Shown: positions 48,301-57,005 of the stretch, piece by piece
Numbering within the stretch: the first letter of the stretch is position 1
How the letters are laid out: every line of letters starts with the position of its first letter
DNA from: Atriophallophorus winterbourni
Taxonomy: Eukaryota; Platyhelminthes; Trematoda; Plagiorchiida; Microphallidae
Length of the DNA stretch: 64,000 bases
Assembly: GCA_013407085.1 (NCBI GenBank)
Contig: JACCGJ010018762.1
Coordinates: 1-64,000, forward strand
Direction: 5' to 3'
Program-made: the position numbers and the translations under genes
The notes under the pieces: model-generated
Database searches by the model: none
What the model saw: only the letters and a program-made list of their open reading frames with translations
Told to the model about the DNA's origin: nothing

Positions 48301-51300
48301 CTTCCTCACCTCGTTAAACATTAATTTATAAACAATGTTGGACAAGGCGCAAACCTACCTGGGCTGACAAACTGTCATTGGAGTTTCCATCACGTGCTAC
48401 GAGGGTCAGTCTGTAACTTTTCGGTGTTGGTGGTCTCCGCATAACACACAGGACATTACTCGCCTCTGGCATCAAATAGAACAATCCGTCATAGTCATCT
48501 AGCAGTTCTAACAGGCAACAGTCTCCATGGTTGTCGGGTTCAAAATCCTTGTCTGTGACTCGATGTGGAATACGCTCACAAAGGGGACTAGAGGACAGAA
48601 ACCCAGACAATGATGCAGTGGGTGATTTCTCGTTTGAATCGGTCTCGTGGTTCTTCGTGTTTTTCTGCTGTTCATTGTCTGAAGTGGAACTCTGATTTTG
48701 TACATTTCCCAATTGTTCCCAAATAAAAGTCATGTGTGATTTGTGGGGTTCAATAAGCGAGAATTCCGGTCGATTATCGTTCACGTTCAGTATGTTGATA
48801 ACAACGGTTGCTTGAGATACACCTTGAGATTCGTGGCTGAATTTGCCGTGGGAATTTTGAATAGTCAATGTTGGTGGAAGACTTATAGGCACCTCATTTT
48901 CTGCCGTCACTTCTAACGAGATAGATGACCTTGATTCACGATCGATCGGACGACGTGAACGTATCAATCCCGAATGTCGATCGATATTTATCAAATGTAA
49001 ATCCTCTAATGGGCCGCGCGCTGAGTAGCGTACTTTGCGGTTAGCTTCTGTCACGTCACGGTCTATCGCTTCTATGCGTCCGATTTCGGTACCACCGGGA
49101 GCGTTCTCTATGATCTTTAAACAATGAAAATTCATTACAATTTAAATTCACTTATAGTTGTCAATTATAGTGTTTAAATGTAATAGTTTTGTGAAAAGTT
49201 CAATAAGTCCTCAATCATGGTCATGCATTTCATTGCCTCGAAACAGTTTTCGATTTGATAAAGCAACGAACAGTTTTAGACCGATGGTTTATTATTTGGG
49301 CTTGATCTATTAACGCCAAAATATATTTTTTTAAATAAATTTTTCATGTTACCAAATCCATGGTAAAACCATTTAATTGTCTGGAGTGATGCACAAGCAC
49401 TTTATGCCCAGGCAATTTTTCGCTCGACAAATCCCAATTTTTGGATTTGATTTTAATCCGGTTAAATCGATGTGGTAGATTCGAGAGTTAATTCTCAAAA
49501 TTGAATACCCCGATAGCACTTAGATTCTATCTTTGTGGAAAATAGTTACATATTCTTGAAACAGACTAAAAAATCAAATAAAATTAGGCATTTAGAAAGC
49601 AAAGTAAAATTTTTTAATTAATACATCAAACGCTAAGTACGTTCACAACATTAAAAACAAAACGCAAAATAATGAAACGTTTGGACCAGTTTATTGGTAA
49701 CGTTTCGCTTTTGACACTGGATATGCTCCAGTTTAAAAACCTCACTTCAAACTGACACTGCCTTTGAAAAAAACAATTGTCGTAAATATTCTGAAAGGGG
49801 TATTTGGGAAATTTTCACCAAAGATATTCCTAAGGATCATAGATACATACTTGAGACCAATCATGCAATACGGTGTGCTGTCATGGTCTCCGTGGCTCAA
49901 GAAGAATGTTGAACATATACAGCGAATCTATCACCGCTCAACAAAACTAATTCTCATCATCCAAAACAAGCCCTATAAAGAAAGGATAGCTCAACTGAAT
50001 CTGTTCGACTTTCCCTATCGACGAATCAGAGGAAACCTTATCCTACTTTAAAAAATATTCCATACCTCAAACCATCCCTTACAGGGATACGAGAAATTAT
50101 CGGACCCATGAATATGTGCTGCTGGTACCCCATTCTCGCCTGAACCGTAGAAGTTATATTTATTCTTCCCTTGTCTGTTTTACTTGGAACAGTTTAACTT
50201 CTACCGTTGCTCACTCGACTAGCTTGCATGACTTTAAAACGAAATTAGACAAATTTTTATTGAATTATTCGTTTCCTGAACACTTGTATATTGCATAATC
50301 TAACTTCTTATCTTGTTTTATACAGTTACATTTCAATTTTTACCATCCTATGTTTATTATTAGGCTTGTTGCTTTTTAGACCATTAAAAACCCTGAATTA
50401 CCATGATACGAAAGCTTCGTCAGACCAAGGGTGTCACTACAAACAGAGATCGAGTTTAAATTGAATTCACTTGACCAATTTCTAAGTTAGCTAACAACTA
50501 ATCTTCATAACACAGAAGTGATAAGTCGTGGTAAAAGCAAACGTGAAACGACTTTTGATAGCAAAGTCTTGTAAGAACGCGGTCACAAGGTGGATGGGAC
50601 TGATATATCCACAATCTGTCGGCCAATTCTGCAGCGCATAAACATTAGCTTTCGTGACTCATAATGCGCTCATGGATTACGAAAGCAAACTAATTGGTTA
50701 GACAATGTCGATCTCACCTGCACAAAACCCAAACAATTAAGGGATTACACAACATGTAGAGGAGTGGTGCATCAAATGATCTTAAACGCATCTGCCTATT
50801 TCAACAAGCCCAGCGCCCACCATGGTCTGAACAATCATTAGTCAGTTAAGGATTGGTCTGGTGAACGCAATTCAAACCTGATCTGTATTCGTACTGCACT
50901 CTTGGTCTGACAAAGCTTCCGTGTCAGAAGAAAAAACTTTCCAATAAACTGCTCTAACCGATACATTATACATTTTATTTTTCACGAATATGAATGATAG
51001 ATTGGTCACAACCATTTTCCAATTTATTGCGGAACGCAAAATAATTCGGCCTTCTCTTGTAATATTGAGAATTCGACAGCTCGTTGGGTGTACAAGTGGA
51101 TGCATCTATGTCCCATAGACTACTCAATGCAACTATGCATCTGCAATCAACAAACTTCAGACATCTGGTTACGAGAAACCCGCTTGTTGTCTCTGTAAGG
51201 TAAATAGAATAGAAATTTTGCTACCTTTTGCCCGACTAAGAGGAAGCAACTGTCAACTAGATACTTCAGTTCATTGCTTTGAACGCTTGAAATTATTACT

Positions 51301-52686
51301 TTGAATAGATAAACGAATCTTATTTCATATTTGTTGTGTCTTCACATGCTGTCGAAAACTACACGTCGCTTTTTCCTTTGCATTACTTGGTATAACTGTT
51401 TATAACTCGGAATACTAAACCCTGCTATGTTATTGTTGTTGTTCTGAGCACAACATTTACCCACGCGTGCAACGCATCTAACCAAGGACGTGGGTTACCC
51501 CAAAACAAACAATGTCGATAATATTGATACTGAATTTCATGTTTCTGCGGATGGGAAGTGAGTTTTACGTTGCATCTGGAATCGGGAATCCAAACCTACA
51601 GAATTGTAGCAGTGTAATTCAAATCCAGATTTTATAATTATAAAGATTATATACAAATTACATACTGACAATACTGATACTGCTTATTTCGATAAATTTA
51701 GTCGATGGGTATTAGACGGCGATGTGTTTTCGCATCATACCATTCTAAGAAGCTAATAAACAAATTTTCTTCGTCTTCTAAATACACTGAGCACAACGAC
51801 ATTTGCTGTGACTATTCTGCGGACAATGCGGCGGTTCAATTTAACAATGAAGGAGGTCGACATGGCTAGATCAAACCTGTCCCGTCTGCATAGAAAACAC
51901 AAAACCCCTGATTTCAATCAATAAGAGACACCGTAAGCGAGGCTTATCGCACGGCATTTGTGAAGCCGTATGCTTTTTATTAACCATAAAACTTACAATC
52001 TTGAAGTGTGGAAGTTAAAGGAATTGAATCAAAGTGCTGTTGTTTATAAATCACCGCGTGGCAAGTGAAATTGTATGTTGAATTTCGTTAAGTAATTTTT
52101 TATTGTTGTGCACCCGAATCTGGTCAACCAAAAATATAAATTTCTTAATTCCAAGCGCATCTAACCATACTATTATAAGCTTGCAATGTAAACTCACGTC
52201 AAACGTATATTGAGGTTGCGTGAATTCCGGAACATTATCATTAACATCCTCGACTGTCACATAAACCGTCGCCGAAGCAGAGTATTGTTTAGGACTCCCG
52301 GAATCATGAACCACAACCATCAAGCTGTAATGCTGTCTTGCTTCACAATCCAGGGCAATGAGTGTCCATATCTGACCGGATCGGGGATCAATACGAAAAT
52401 ACCGACTGGTGTTAACGTACGAATGTATCGCATTCGTGCTTGTCTCATTGTCCAAATCAAATATTGTAAAGGTCAATAGGGAATTCGATCCAATATCCTT
52501 GTCGGCAACTCGCATCGCGTTTAAAAATTGAAGTTCCTTCGGCGACGAATTTTCAACGACTTTTGCCTGGTAGTTTGACCTGTCGAAAACTGGAGGATTG
52601 TCGTTTATATCTGTGATGGTGACGTGAAGACTTTCGTTACGACTCAATGAGAGTTCACCGCCCGCATCAGTGCATTCTACCGTAAC
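38591..52686 (-). CDS. Protocadherin-like adhesion receptor, 3' part (4 exons, 5' end missing)
   Basis: The exons in coding order are 52686-52198, 49114-48359, 46627-46303 and 39354-38591. Junction phases are 0, 0 and 1, and all introns are GT-AG. The partial protein of 777 residues has the end of one cadherin repeat, two complete repeats with calcium-binding NDN motifs, a membrane-proximal region without such motifs, one transmembrane helix and about 260 cytoplasmic residues. Cadherins are calcium-dependent cell-cell adhesion proteins of the plasma membrane. The tail shows no classical cadherin catenin-binding motif that I recognise, which favours a protocadherin. Earlier exons were not found up to the right edge. 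The gene converges on engrailed. Confidence 0.88.
39361..40154. other. Protocadherin intron, nothing recognised
   Basis: AT-rich intronic DNA. Confidence 0.5.
40155..40255 (-). repeat. HHR-B repeat with recognisable hammerhead
   Basis: Family flanks gtggtgctcatattcccatc on the left and gtaagatcaggttcagtga on the right. The ribozyme strand is minus, sense with respect to the protocadherin transcript, inside its last intron. Confidence 0.7.
40184..40231 (-). ncRNA. Hammerhead ribozyme, HHR-B
   Basis: Minus strand: CCAC, CTGATGA (complement of 40215-40221), CGGC-AAACG-GCCA (three G-C pairs, outer C-A mismatch), GAAA (complement of 40198-40201), TCGGTA with the predicted cleavage between 40192 and 40191, then GTAGTG. 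Other family members have GTGG here, which pairs perfectly with CCAC. All catalytic boxes are intact; stems I and II are slightly weakened. Confidence 0.65.
40256..41640. other. Protocadherin intron, nothing recognised
   Basis: AT-rich. Contains one short hairpin (acaggacaa/ttgtcctgt at 41343-41366) followed by a T run. No gene or repeat family was recognised. Confidence 0.45.
41641..42384. other. Protocadherin intron, unclassified segment
   Basis: More GC-balanced than its surroundings, with a 163-codon minus-strand frame (42266-41775) that shows no known domain and a low-complexity composition. It might be part of an old transposable element; no second copy is present. Confidence 0.3.
42385..42440 (-). 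mobile_element. RTE-like LINE 3' tail fragment
   Basis: Nearly identical to the 3' end of the RTE-like element at 4395-4450 (ccttgagttcctggaggaac, catagggcctc). About 50 bp only, so an extremely 5'-truncated insertion. Confidence 0.75.
42441..44803. other. Protocadherin intron, nothing recognised
   Basis: AT-rich, including an (AAT)n-like stretch at about 43565-43625. No recognised coding sequence. Confidence 0.45.
44804..45080 (+). repeat. HHR-B with 31-bp perfect inverted repeat and decayed hammerhead
   Basis: Arms at 44804-44834 and 44925-44955 are perfect inverted repeats of 31 bp around a 90-nt spacer that contains a second small palindrome (ggttcgtgcaacgaacc at about 44837-44853). The right arm runs into a normal HHR-B unit (cttactgtctccacttgata, aaacagccagaaatcggtat) to 45080. 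The hammerhead box is changed to CTTGATAA, so it is inactive. Confidence 0.7.
45081..46302. other. Protocadherin intron, nothing recognised
   Basis: AT-rich intronic DNA, up to the donor site of exon c. Confidence 0.45.
46303..46627 (-). CDS. Protocadherin exon c (transmembrane segment)
   Basis: 325 nt, acceptor ttcttctag, donor AAAC|gtgagt. It starts VQFTVVIQSD, finishing the last extracellular strand, then a polar juxtamembrane stretch (residues 11-74, with one N-glycosylation-type NFT), a transmembrane helix (about 75-100, TIIIIVMVTVSGILCVLLIL) and a basic stop-transfer TKRC. The last base C joins TG of exon d to make Leu. Confidence 0.9.
46850..47200 (+). mobile_element. CR1-like LINE 3' fragment
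   Basis: Plus-orientation copy of the 3' region seen inverted at 9375-9700 and 24900-25220 (ccttatccctttatatccca, ttgccgtacgtactat, ggcgatatttaaagcgaaat, then taataccgtaatcctgtgat). It is degenerate. It is followed at once by an HHR-A fragment. Confidence 0.65.
47205..47350 (-). repeat. HHR-A repeat, ribozyme decayed
   Basis: Left flank gaatgcatttccatcacaca, right flank gatcaagatccgcatgg. The core reads GCTGAGTGC, with the GATGA part lost, and GAAG replaces GAAA. Confidence 0.6.
47351..48087. other. Protocadherin intron, nothing recognised
   Basis: No motif or repeat was recognised. Confidence 0.45.
48088..48125 (-). repeat. HHR-A flank fragment
   Basis: tttgcatgcatttccatttc matches the outer flank of HHR-A. 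No ribozyme. Confidence 0.45.
48359..49114 (-). CDS. Protocadherin exon b (cadherin repeat and membrane-proximal region)
   Basis: 756 nt, phase 0 at both ends, acceptor tgtttaaag, donor CAG|gtaggt. Residues 1-118 make a complete cadherin repeat with the usual landmarks: IIENAPGGTEIGRIEAIDRD, the DRHSGLI turn, a RPIDRE motif and the closing NVNDNRPEF. Residues 119-185 are Ser/Asn/Gln-rich and look unstructured. Residues 186-252 (KDFEPDNHGD ... YRLTLVARDGN) resemble a last cadherin-like repeat without calcium motifs. Confidence 0.92.
49115..49654. other. Protocadherin intron, nothing recognised
   Basis: AT-rich intronic DNA. Confidence 0.5.
49655..50470 (-). repeat. HHR-C repeat split by a LINE insertion
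   Basis: The left piece (49676-49717: accagtttattggtaacgtt, tcgcttttgacac) and the right piece (50404-50450: aaagcttcgtcagaccaagg, gtgtc) together make one HHR-C hammerhead on the minus strand. They are separated by about 690 bp of LINE sequence inserted in stem II. Both pieces show tgacac/tgatac at the junction, perhaps a short target duplication. Confidence 0.7.
49718..50403 (+). mobile_element. CR1-like LINE insertion, 5'-truncated (RT C-terminus)
   Basis: The plus frame 49764-50051 contains IDTYLRPIMQYGVLSWSPWL, HIQRIYHRSTKLI and KERIAQLNLFDFPYRRIRG. After a frameshift, 50116-50298 has VCFTWNSLTS and TSLHDFKTKLDKFLLN, the end of CR1-type pol. A 3' tail with ttgctttttagaccattaaa follows. 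It is opposite in strand to the protocadherin gene. Confidence 0.8.
50660..50975 (+). repeat. HHR-C repeat unit, mutated hammerhead
   Basis: The body (gggattacacaacatgtaga, aaggattggtctggtgaacg) leads into cttggtctgacaaagcttcc and cagaagaaaaaactttccaa. The box is CTGACAA (G8 changed) and the GAAA context is altered, so it is inactive. Confidence 0.65.
50976..52197. other. Protocadherin intron, nothing recognised
   Basis: No recognised motif. Confidence 0.45.
52198..52686 (-). CDS. Protocadherin exon a (cadherin repeats)
   Basis: 489 nt, phase 0 at both ends; acceptor attattcgcag, donor GAC|gtgagt. Residues 1-34 end one cadherin repeat (closing ITDINDNPPVF). Residues 35-155 form a complete repeat with VVENSS, ADKDIGSNS, the DPRSGQIW turn, LDCEARQHY, the HDSGSP strand and the closing VEDVNDNVPEF. 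The final TQPQYTFD joins IIENAPG of exon b, which is the normal start of the next repeat. This is the most 5' coding exon found; the reading frame is open at its 5' end, so more exons must exist. Confidence 0.92.
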
Positions 52687-52749
52687 CTGCGAATAATGGT
52701 TGGCAGAAAATACATGAACAAGATATCTCGAGCTACAGATACCATGACT

Positions 52750-52813
52750 AAGTTTACTTGTCACTTATTCATTCAGAAAAATCAATAAAGCCAATTAGCT
52801 TTGACAAAATCGA
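52750..52813. repeat. 64-bp direct repeat, copy 1
   Basis: aagtttacttgtcacttatt through aaaatcga. It matches 54821-54884 with a single difference (gac/gat). Located 64 bp beyond the acceptor side of protocadherin exon a. Confidence 0.85.
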
Positions 52814-53049
52814 TCTCCAGATACCATGTTATCACCATTATAACAATCTAGATGCCTCAAAAATTACCGTACAAATTTTGAACTAACACGGCCCGTGTTT
52901 CATGAAAACATTGGAGCCGATAGCTAGCTGATTTCGTGCATACACCGGGATTCATATCAATGATACGAATAAGGTTGGACTTTGAATATATGTTTAGACA
53001 AAGAACAATGTTTGCATACGTTTCACTGTTACAAATCATGATAAAACGG

Positions 53050-53525
53050 ATTTATGGACCTCACCTGATGAGAGCAAGCATTCAGAAGTTCATAGTGGAA
53101 TCCAAGTGTGAGCAGCACACCAACAAATCTTTAAGATGACCAAAGATGGGTGTTACTCATATCCCTTGCACTTGAACACCACGACCACTTGTTGGTTGTT
53201 AGCCGTCATTAGGTGGAGACAGTAAGCTTAGGTTAAGTGAGCCTTGAGACAGTGCAAATGTTTACACAAAGTTAGTCTAACTTGTTTCCTAATTTTTCAC
53301 TCTTACAAAGCTCATTGAACCTGATCTTACAGTCTCCACCTTATTATGAAAAACAGCTAGAAATCGATTGTGGTGAGTAATTGCTGGGGCTGTGAGCAAG
53401 ACATTACTTGGCCATCAATCAGCGCCTCGAACGCTTGAGCAGGAATCACTATGTGATACTGTATTTGAATATTTGGGTTCGATGTAAGAATTCTATTAAG
53501 AAGTGGCTTCAAAGTCTCAATTTGT
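53050..53525. repeat. Cluster of HHR-B copies, two of them inverted
   Basis: A plus-strand relic at 53056-53105 (cctcacctgatgag, gttcatagtgg), a minus-strand copy at 53150-53270 (ggtggagacagtaag; box changed to CTAATGA) and a plus-strand unit at 53285-53525 (cagtctccaccttatta, agctagaaatcga, ggaatcactatgtgat). The last two face each other and can fold back over about 100 bp. All three ribozymes are mutated. Confidence 0.65.
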
Positions 53526-53589
53526 TTAAATGTTTAAGATGTTATTTACCAATTTGTTGATCGATTGCGAAAGCATAGTAATGAAAAGA

Positions 53590-53700
53590 AAATGTGTGGT
53601 GAATCGGTTATAACAGATTTGGGTATTATTTCACTTCTGGCAGAGAAGCATTGTCAGATCAGAACCGAGTTTAGCTTCACAAGCTGGCGTTCCCTTCTAA
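53590..53700 (-). repeat. HHR-C remnant
   Basis: gaatcggttataacag, cacttctggcagagaagcat and tgtcagatca match the HHR-C hammerhead on the minus strand with several changes, including the CUGACGA and GAAA boxes. Confidence 0.5.
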
Positions 53701-53739
53701 AATGAATAAATATCAACGTTTAATATCCCTTGTGTGTAC

Positions 53740-54045
53740 GCAAGTTATACAAGCAGGCCAATAGTTCAGCTTAACTTAATCACATTTAGATACAAACAAA
53801 ATAATTGAGGGATTTCACAACATGCAGTAGAATGCGTCAGTTGATCATTATCTCACCTGTTGATCTCAAAATCCACAGCGCTTACAGCTCCCGGGTAATA
53901 CTCAGGTTACTTAGGATTATTCACCCGAATGCAATTTTAATAAGTTAGAACGGACAACCTTGGTTTGCCGAGGTGTCTTAGTTAGCAGCGAAGCGTTCAA
54001 AAACCTGCTGAAAGCTATTAATTCATTTTATAATAGCAAATCTTC
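53740..54045 (+). repeat. HHR-C repeat unit, degraded ribozyme
   Basis: The body (gagggatttcacaacatgca, gcgtcagttgatcatt, ttaggattattcacccgaat) matches 50700-50900. The ribozyme area at 53965-54010 (cttggtttgccgagg, agcagcgaagcgttc) is heavily altered. Confidence 0.55.
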
Positions 54046-54229
54046 TCTTATTCATAATTCTGACGATTGTATTATCACCATTCTCCCAAAACATATATCC
54101 GGACTCGCAGCTATGACAGAAATTTAACTTTTTCAGCTTGTGAAGCAGTTAACGGACTGTTCGAATCCCACAGTAAAATAACCGCCTTAGCAAAGTCTTC
54201 GTTTCGTCAATTTTGTAGTTAGTTGGGAT

Positions 54230-54302
54230 ATTATTATTATTATTTAGAATTATTATTATTATTAATATTATTATTATTATTTAGAATTATTTTTTATTAA
54301 TA
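54230..54302. repeat. (ATT)n microsatellite
   Basis: Runs of ttattatta interrupted by ttagaatta. Confidence 0.9.
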
Positions 54303-54820
54303 GTTTTTGTCAAACGTTATTTTCAATGATTTTTAAACAAAACTGAATTATTAAAATCGGTTTATTGTGGTGTATTGTTCTGTTGCATCGATAAAGCTGA
54401 ATTAAATTTAATTTAAAATTTTAGTTTATTTGCAATGTAAAACCCTCACGTAATTCAAAGTTTCCAAAGCAAGTTGATTCACATTTGTTTTGACAGTTGT
54501 CAATTTTACGTACTATAATACATCCCACTGAATATTCATCGAAATAATTTTATTTGACTATCGATCCTCTGGGACGTGATATTCTATACAATTATTTAAT
54601 TTTATGCAAAATGTTGTCCTGTGTGGATATTAAGGATTGGTTGAAAATATGTTTACATTGGAAATTATTTCAATTTTGACTTTTTGATTCGAAATTTCAG
54701 TCCAACACACGTTAGGGGTTGTGTTCGAATTTCGATCAATAATGTTCTCACGTGGTGTAATACTTTTGTTCATTTTGTTTCCGGATTTGTGGCTCAACAA
54801 ATCCAATCTGATATCCGACC
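54303..54820. other. AT-rich, nothing recognised
   Basis: Non-coding AT-rich sequence upstream (in gene sense) of the protocadherin exons; probably intron. Confidence 0.4.
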
Positions 54821-54884
54821 AAGTTTACTTGTCACTTATTCATTCAGAAAAATCAATAAAGCCAATTAGCTTTGATAAAATCGA
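54821..54884. repeat. 64-bp direct repeat, copy 2
   Basis: Matches 52750-52813 with one difference. Overlapping open frames on both strands here are not supported as genes. Confidence 0.85.
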
Positions 54885-55189
54885 CAAAATTGAATTACAG
54901 GACATTTTGGTCCAGCTTACAGCAATTTTCGAACGCGTTAGTTCGCATGACTGAAAAATCGCCCTGGTATGCGATATGCTCACACTTCTGTAAGTCACGC
55001 CATTCAGCGGTTGAATGGAGCGAACACGTTGAACAAAACGCGCATGCAACAATTTGAACAACCACCGAAATCGATAGTTGCAACCGCTCTTCCATGAATT
55101 ACAAGAGAATTCTAGTCTATATAAATGTTCACATTGAAAAGGGCAAGGCTTCGAACTAGCAAATGTGACTGAACTGAATACCAATTTGT

Positions 55190-55275
55190 AATAGCTCAGT
55201 CAGAATAGGTTTTGCTAACGCTTGCTTCTTACACTGAAGATTGGTCAGATCAAGGGTTTACTTTCCCTGTGGTTT
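55190..55275 (-). repeat. HHR-C remnant
   Basis: ctaacgcttgcttcttacac, tgaagattggtcagatcaag and gg resemble the minus-strand HHR-C hammerhead with many changes. Confidence 0.4.
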
Positions 55276-55319
55276 CCACGTTAATCTTTTTCTAATAGTG
55301 TGAATATCACTTACATTTA

Positions 55320-55660
55320 ACTTTTCTCTCCCTCACCTAGCTGCGTGGGCATGCACGAAAGATGCTAACAGCAGAGTGCCAAACCGCCAAGTGATACAAT
55401 TGATACGGTTTCATCCACTACGCTGAGGGCTCGGATGTTGTTCTGAAGACGTCCCCCTAGCTTGTACAGTTGATGCTGGGCGCAAAGTCCTAAAGCGAGA
55501 TGAACTCATCAGCTAAGCTATCAAAATTTTTATTCTTGCCACTCCGACACTCGCATATGCCGAGGAATTAGGTTCATGAAAATATGTCCAGAACAGGCAG
55601 CGCCAAGTTGATATCACTAACGGCCGTTCGATTACAATGCACACGCATTATTACCTCCAT
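55320..55660. other. Unclassified GC-richer segment
   Basis: Base composition unlike its surroundings. There is no long frame and no recognised element; it could be an old transposon. Confidence 0.25.
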
Positions 55661-55699
55661 AGATATCCATAGTTTGCTATCCTCTAACAATATTGAACA

Positions 55700-55895
55700 A
55701 AGACGTAGCATATATTGATTTTGTTCATGGTCATCAGTTTAGCCCAATCTACGTGTGTTTGGGTACAGTTTGGCCGTGTCAACTGTGGCTCACAAGCACA
55801 ACTTTTTTACCATTTTTCCACTGTTTCGAGCGAATACGGATACTGATCGTACTACTGTCGTTAAGTGTGATGGAAATGCACGCAAATAAGAAATA
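55700..55895 (+). repeat. HHR-A unit with ribozyme deleted
   Basis: The full unit body is present (tttagcccaatctacgtgtg, tttttccactgtttcgagcg), and actgtcgt runs directly into taagtgtgatggaaatgc. The hammerhead from CUGAUGA to GAAA is missing, as if deleted precisely. Confidence 0.6.
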
Positions 55896-56639
55896 TTGAA
55901 CATAATCAATGGTCTGTATTTATGTGGTGGTTAGGTTGCAAACCTGTCGCTTTGTTTACAGCTTCAATAACGATTTAAAATATTAGAAAACAAAATCCAG
56001 AATTTTCAGTATCAGCTCTATATATGAACATGTCGTGTGTATCTGTAATGAGGCTACTTATAACCGCGATAAATCAATCTCATATTCAATTTTCCTGTGT
56101 CCATAAACACATCCTTGGCGGAACGAAGGTTCTTCTTCAAAAACAAATCGCTAACAAAAATGCGCGAACCGCCAAATTACAAATTCTAATACTTTGAACA
56201 TTGTTTACGGTATAACTTACACATATTATATCATCACCTGTTTACAGTATTTTAATAGAAAATCTCTGAAAATTTAGTATTCAAAAGCTTTGTTACTAAG
56301 ATAAAAATGGTTTTTCTTTGAGATGGTCTATTTGATTGAGATCCTTTCATGATCATTGAGCACTTGGTTTTAATTGCTACAACTGATATCTTGTCCTCGA
56401 AATTAATAATTGCTCGCCGTCCTAACTTATAAATATGATAAAAATGAGTGAAATTCGTAGTGGAATGAGCACTCAAAACAATATAGACTATTTTTATGCT
56501 TTTACGAGTGGCAAAATGTTCGTTAGTGTGACATGCGTCATTCAATCGGTTTATCAGCATCGTCAAGTATAATCATTCTTCCCCTGTTTAGAAACGAATA
56601 ACTACCGCAAGAGCGCAAACATTAACTGTTATTATAATG
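55896..56639. other. Nothing recognised
   Basis: AT-rich sequence; the 104-codon minus frame at 56566-56252 has no recognised domain. Confidence 0.4.
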
Positions 56640-56672
56640 CTGATTTGCATGCATTCCCATCAAACACACACA

Positions 56673-56717
56673 CCCGACGATCGATTTCATGCTGTTTGCA
56701 CTCATCAGGTAGGAACA
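56673..56717 (-). ncRNA. Hammerhead ribozyme, HHR-A (dimer copy, lower coordinate)
   Basis: Minus strand: CCTAC, CTGATGA (complement of 56702-56708), GTGC-AAACA-GCAT, GAAA, TCGATC|GTCGGG. The catalytic boxes are intact. Stem III ATCGAT is a different but still self-complementary sequence from ACCGGT, a compensated change that supports pairing. Confidence 0.7.
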
Positions 56718-56902
56718 GTAAGATCAGGATCCGCATACGCTTGAAACAGTGGAGGAATGGTGAACAAGTTGCACTTGTTGGATAAGGTCGGTACTACCAA
56801 CCGGTTCAATCACATGAGCCCCCACTAATGTAGATAAGGTTTGAACCCATCACCATGAGCAAAAACGCTCATTTGCATGAATTTCCATTACCCACATACA
56901 AA

Positions 56903-56947
56903 CCCCAAGACCGGTTTAGTGCTGTTTGCACTCATCAGGTAGAGATA
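56903..56947 (-). ncRNA. Hammerhead ribozyme, HHR-A (dimer copy, higher coordinate), G12 mutated
   Basis: Minus strand: CTCTAC, CTGATGA (complement of 56932-56938), GTGC-AAACA-GCAC, then TAAA where GAAA is required, ACCGGTC|TTGGGG. Loss of G12 should abolish cleavage. Confidence 0.65.
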
Positions 56948-57005
56948 GGAAGATCAGGATCCACGTGCGCTTGAAACAGTGGAAGAATTAAAAACAAGTT
57001 GTCTG

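Larger units (their letters stand above)
56640..57005 (-). repeat. HHR-A dimer, two tandem units
   Basis: Two units 230 bp apart (expected cleavage at 56679/56678 and 56909/56908), both with the ribozyme on the minus strand. Each starts tttgcatgcattcccatc or tttgcatgaatttccatt and ends ggatcaggatccgcat-like or ggatccacgtgcgcttgaaa. The best-preserved complete dimer in the window. Confidence 0.85.

Noticed and set aside
53056..53105. cctgatgagagcaagcattcagaag as an active hammerhead
   Set aside because: Recognisable as an HHR-B relic, but stem II is gone and GAAA has become GAAG; listed only as a repeat remnant.
54840..55184. 114-codon minus-strand frame as an upstream protocadherin exon
   Set aside because: No cadherin motif (no NDN, DRE or ENAP-type landmarks) and overlapping frames on the other strand; part of it is the 64-bp repeat.
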